DNA of 7,276 nucleotides, taken from JBFXEO01 sp050180015 (GTDB lineage Bacteria; Bacteroidota; Bacteroidia; Bacteroidales; Tenuifilaceae). Shown in pieces: positions 6,182 through 7,276 of this stretch. Each line of letters starts with the position of its first letter. Within the stretch, counting starts at the first letter, position 1. The DNA lies in assembly GCA_050180015.1 (NCBI GenBank), contig JBFXEO010000152.1:1-7276 (forward strand), in the 5' to 3' direction. The notes beneath the pieces are model-generated. The model was not told the DNA's origin. It ran no database searches and was given only the letters and a program-made list of their open reading frames with translations. A program made the position numbers and the translations under genes.

Positions 6182-7276
6182 CTATAAATCAAATTTTAGT
6201 CCTAGCTGTAAACGGTAGTTGTAGTATTCTGCCTGCATGGTTCTGGAATTGGTTCCCTGAAAATACCTTAGCGGCTGGTTAAGCAGGTTGTCTGCTTCGA
6301 AATATACGGTGTAATACCTGGCAAATTTATATGATGCGTTGAAATCTAGGTAAGTTACCTTATCGTAGTACCTGTCGTAAAAGGCTTCGTCGTTAACTTC
6401 GTCGAGGAAATCGCTGGCGTAATTAAAGGAAACCCGTGCCGAAAGGTTTTTGTAGTCGTAGGATAACGAGGCGTTTAATATATGCTCGGGAGAGCCTGTG
6501 AGTTCTAAGTCATCTCGCCCTTTAATATTTGATTTGTTGACTTCAGAATGGGTGTAGGTGTAGTTAATGTACAATCCCAACCCTTTTAGCGCTCCGGGTA
6601 AAAAATCCAGCTGACGCTGGAAGGCAAACTCTAGCCCCAAAAGGTTAGCATCGCCGGCATTTAGGGGCTGATTGAATGAATCCCAAACATTGCCCTCAAA
6701 TTCGTAGTCGTTCTTTGTTTGGTTAACAATAAAGTCTTTTATATCCTTGGTGAACGCTCCTACAGAGATCATTCCTATTGACTTAAAATAGCTTTCTACC
6801 GACAAGTCAAAGTTCATCGATTTTGTGGGCTTCAGGCTTGGATTGCCTATGGCTATTTCGTTGTCTTCACTGATTTCACGGTATGGTACCAGATCGTAGT
6901 AGTTGGGACGTGCAATGGTGTTGGTACAAGCAAAACGGGTTATGGTTTTTGGGGTTACCTTATAGTTGAGGTGGAGGCCTGGGAGTACGTTGGTGTAATC
7001 TTTTTTCACCACATTGGTTTTTATTAGCTCGTCACTATCCTCAAAATACTGATTTCCCTGATATTCTAACTTGGTATGCTCCACACGGGCCCCTACGATG
7101 GCTTCAAATTTTTTCCCAAAGTTTTGAATGAACATTGCATACCCTGCCAGCACTTTTTCTTTGGCGTTAAAATCTCCGGCTTCTTCGTCTTTTGCTTGTG
7201 CACCATCAAAAAGCGAGGTGTTGATTAGGTCCAGCTTACCTACGTAATCTTCACTGGCGTGTTTCCCGGTGTAGTA
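6182..7276 (-). CDS. TonB-dependent outer-membrane receptor, C-terminal beta-barrel part, cut by right edge
   Basis: Outer-membrane active transporter powered by TonB-ExbBD. The frame stays open from the TAG at 6182-6184 to the right edge, giving 364 residues of a family usually about 750-1000 long; the signal peptide, any carboxypeptidase-like domain, TonB box and plug lie outside. Features typical of the outer-membrane beta-barrel family of such receptors are seen: AGYAMFIQNFG followed by IVGARVEHT (about 7073-7147), IARPNYYDLVPY (6881-6916), GNPSLKPTKSMNFDLSVE (6794-6847) and alternating amphipathic strands to a C-terminal LQLGLKFDL strand. Counted from the edge, residue 42 is a GTG-encoded valine inside the barrel and is not a start. 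The gene is followed after one base by the phytase, so phytate, a lower inositol phosphate or a metal-phytate complex is the inferred substrate; the barrel itself does not show it. An alternative is a siderophore or sugar receptor placed beside the phytase by chance, which the spacing makes unlikely. Confidence 0.93.
   Translation of the reverse strand, partial: YYTGKHASEDYVGKLDLINTSLFDGAQAKDEEAGDFNAKEKVLAGYAMFIQNFGKKFEAIVGARVEHTKLEYQGNQYFEDSDELIKTNVVKKDYTNVLPGLHLNYKVTPKTITRFACTNTIARPNYYDLVPYREISEDNEIAIGNPSLKPTKSMNFDLSVESYFKSIGMISVGAFTKDIKDFIVNQTKNDYEFEGNVWDSFNQPLNAGDANLLGLEFAFQRQLDFLPGALKGLGLYINYTYTHSEVNKSNIKGRDDLELTGSPEHILNASLSYDYKNLSARVSFNYASDFLDEVNDEAFYDRYYDKVTYLDFNASYKFARYYTVYFEADNLLNQPLRYFQGTNSRTMQAEYYNYRLQLGLKFDL

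Noticed and set aside
1..7276. Defence system, mobile element or CRISPR array
   Set aside because: Every sizeable open frame is assigned to a metabolic, repair, transport or glycan family; no direct-repeat arrays, transposase, integrase or nuclease-helicase pair was seen.

Overview
The window looks like an ordinary chromosomal stretch from a member of the Bacteroidota, probably Bacteroidales or a relative. The evidence is moderate-to-low GC, near absence of strong Shine-Dalgarno sites, promoter elements matching the Bacteroidota -7 consensus TAnnTTTG (clearest at 4348-4355 on + and 1124-1131 on -), and gene families whose closest recognisable style is Bacteroidota: an outer-membrane receptor with the AGYAMF / IARPNYYDLVP signature, a GNAT protein ending in DGDGDCAF, and a lipoprotein phytase. 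No RNA gene, insertion sequence, CRISPR array or phage gene was seen. No gap between genes exceeds 300 bases.

Layout. All genes but one are on the minus strand, so the minus-strand reading order runs from the right edge to the left. (1) 7276-6182 is the C-terminal part of a TonB-dependent receptor; its start lies beyond the right edge. (2) 6180-5047 is a beta-propeller phytase lipoprotein that starts one base after the receptor stop, followed by a hairpin terminator at 4987-5016. (3) 4374-4979 on the plus strand is a short AlkA/HhH-GPD DNA glycosylase, convergent with the phytase. (4) 4127-3459 is uracil phosphoribosyltransferase (upp), divergent from the glycosylase. (5) 3344-2319 is a NodB/CE4-type polysaccharide deacetylase and (6) 2316-1222 a GNAT-fold acyltransferase, two bases apart (or overlapping by four if a TTG start is used). 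(7) 1053-1 is the N-terminal 351 residues of a long-chain fatty acid-CoA ligase, cut by the left edge.

How the genes may work together. The receptor and phytase form a tight pair that reads as a phytate (inositol hexakisphosphate) acquisition unit: the surface lipoprotein cleaves phosphate from phytate, and the receptor probably imports phytate or a product by TonB-driven transport. No SusD-like lipoprotein lies between them. The deacetylase-GNAT pair suggests cell-surface glycan modification: remove an acetyl group, then put another acyl group on the freed amine, the chemistry used by NodB then NodA in Nod factor synthesis. The acyl-CoA ligase downstream could supply an acyl donor, but it has its own apparent promoter and may be plain fatty acid metabolism. 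The glycosylase and upp are housekeeping genes for base-excision repair and pyrimidine salvage.

Nothing here is clearly a new system. The most interesting units are the receptor-phytase operon and the deacetylase-GNAT cassette with an acyl-CoA ligase next to it.
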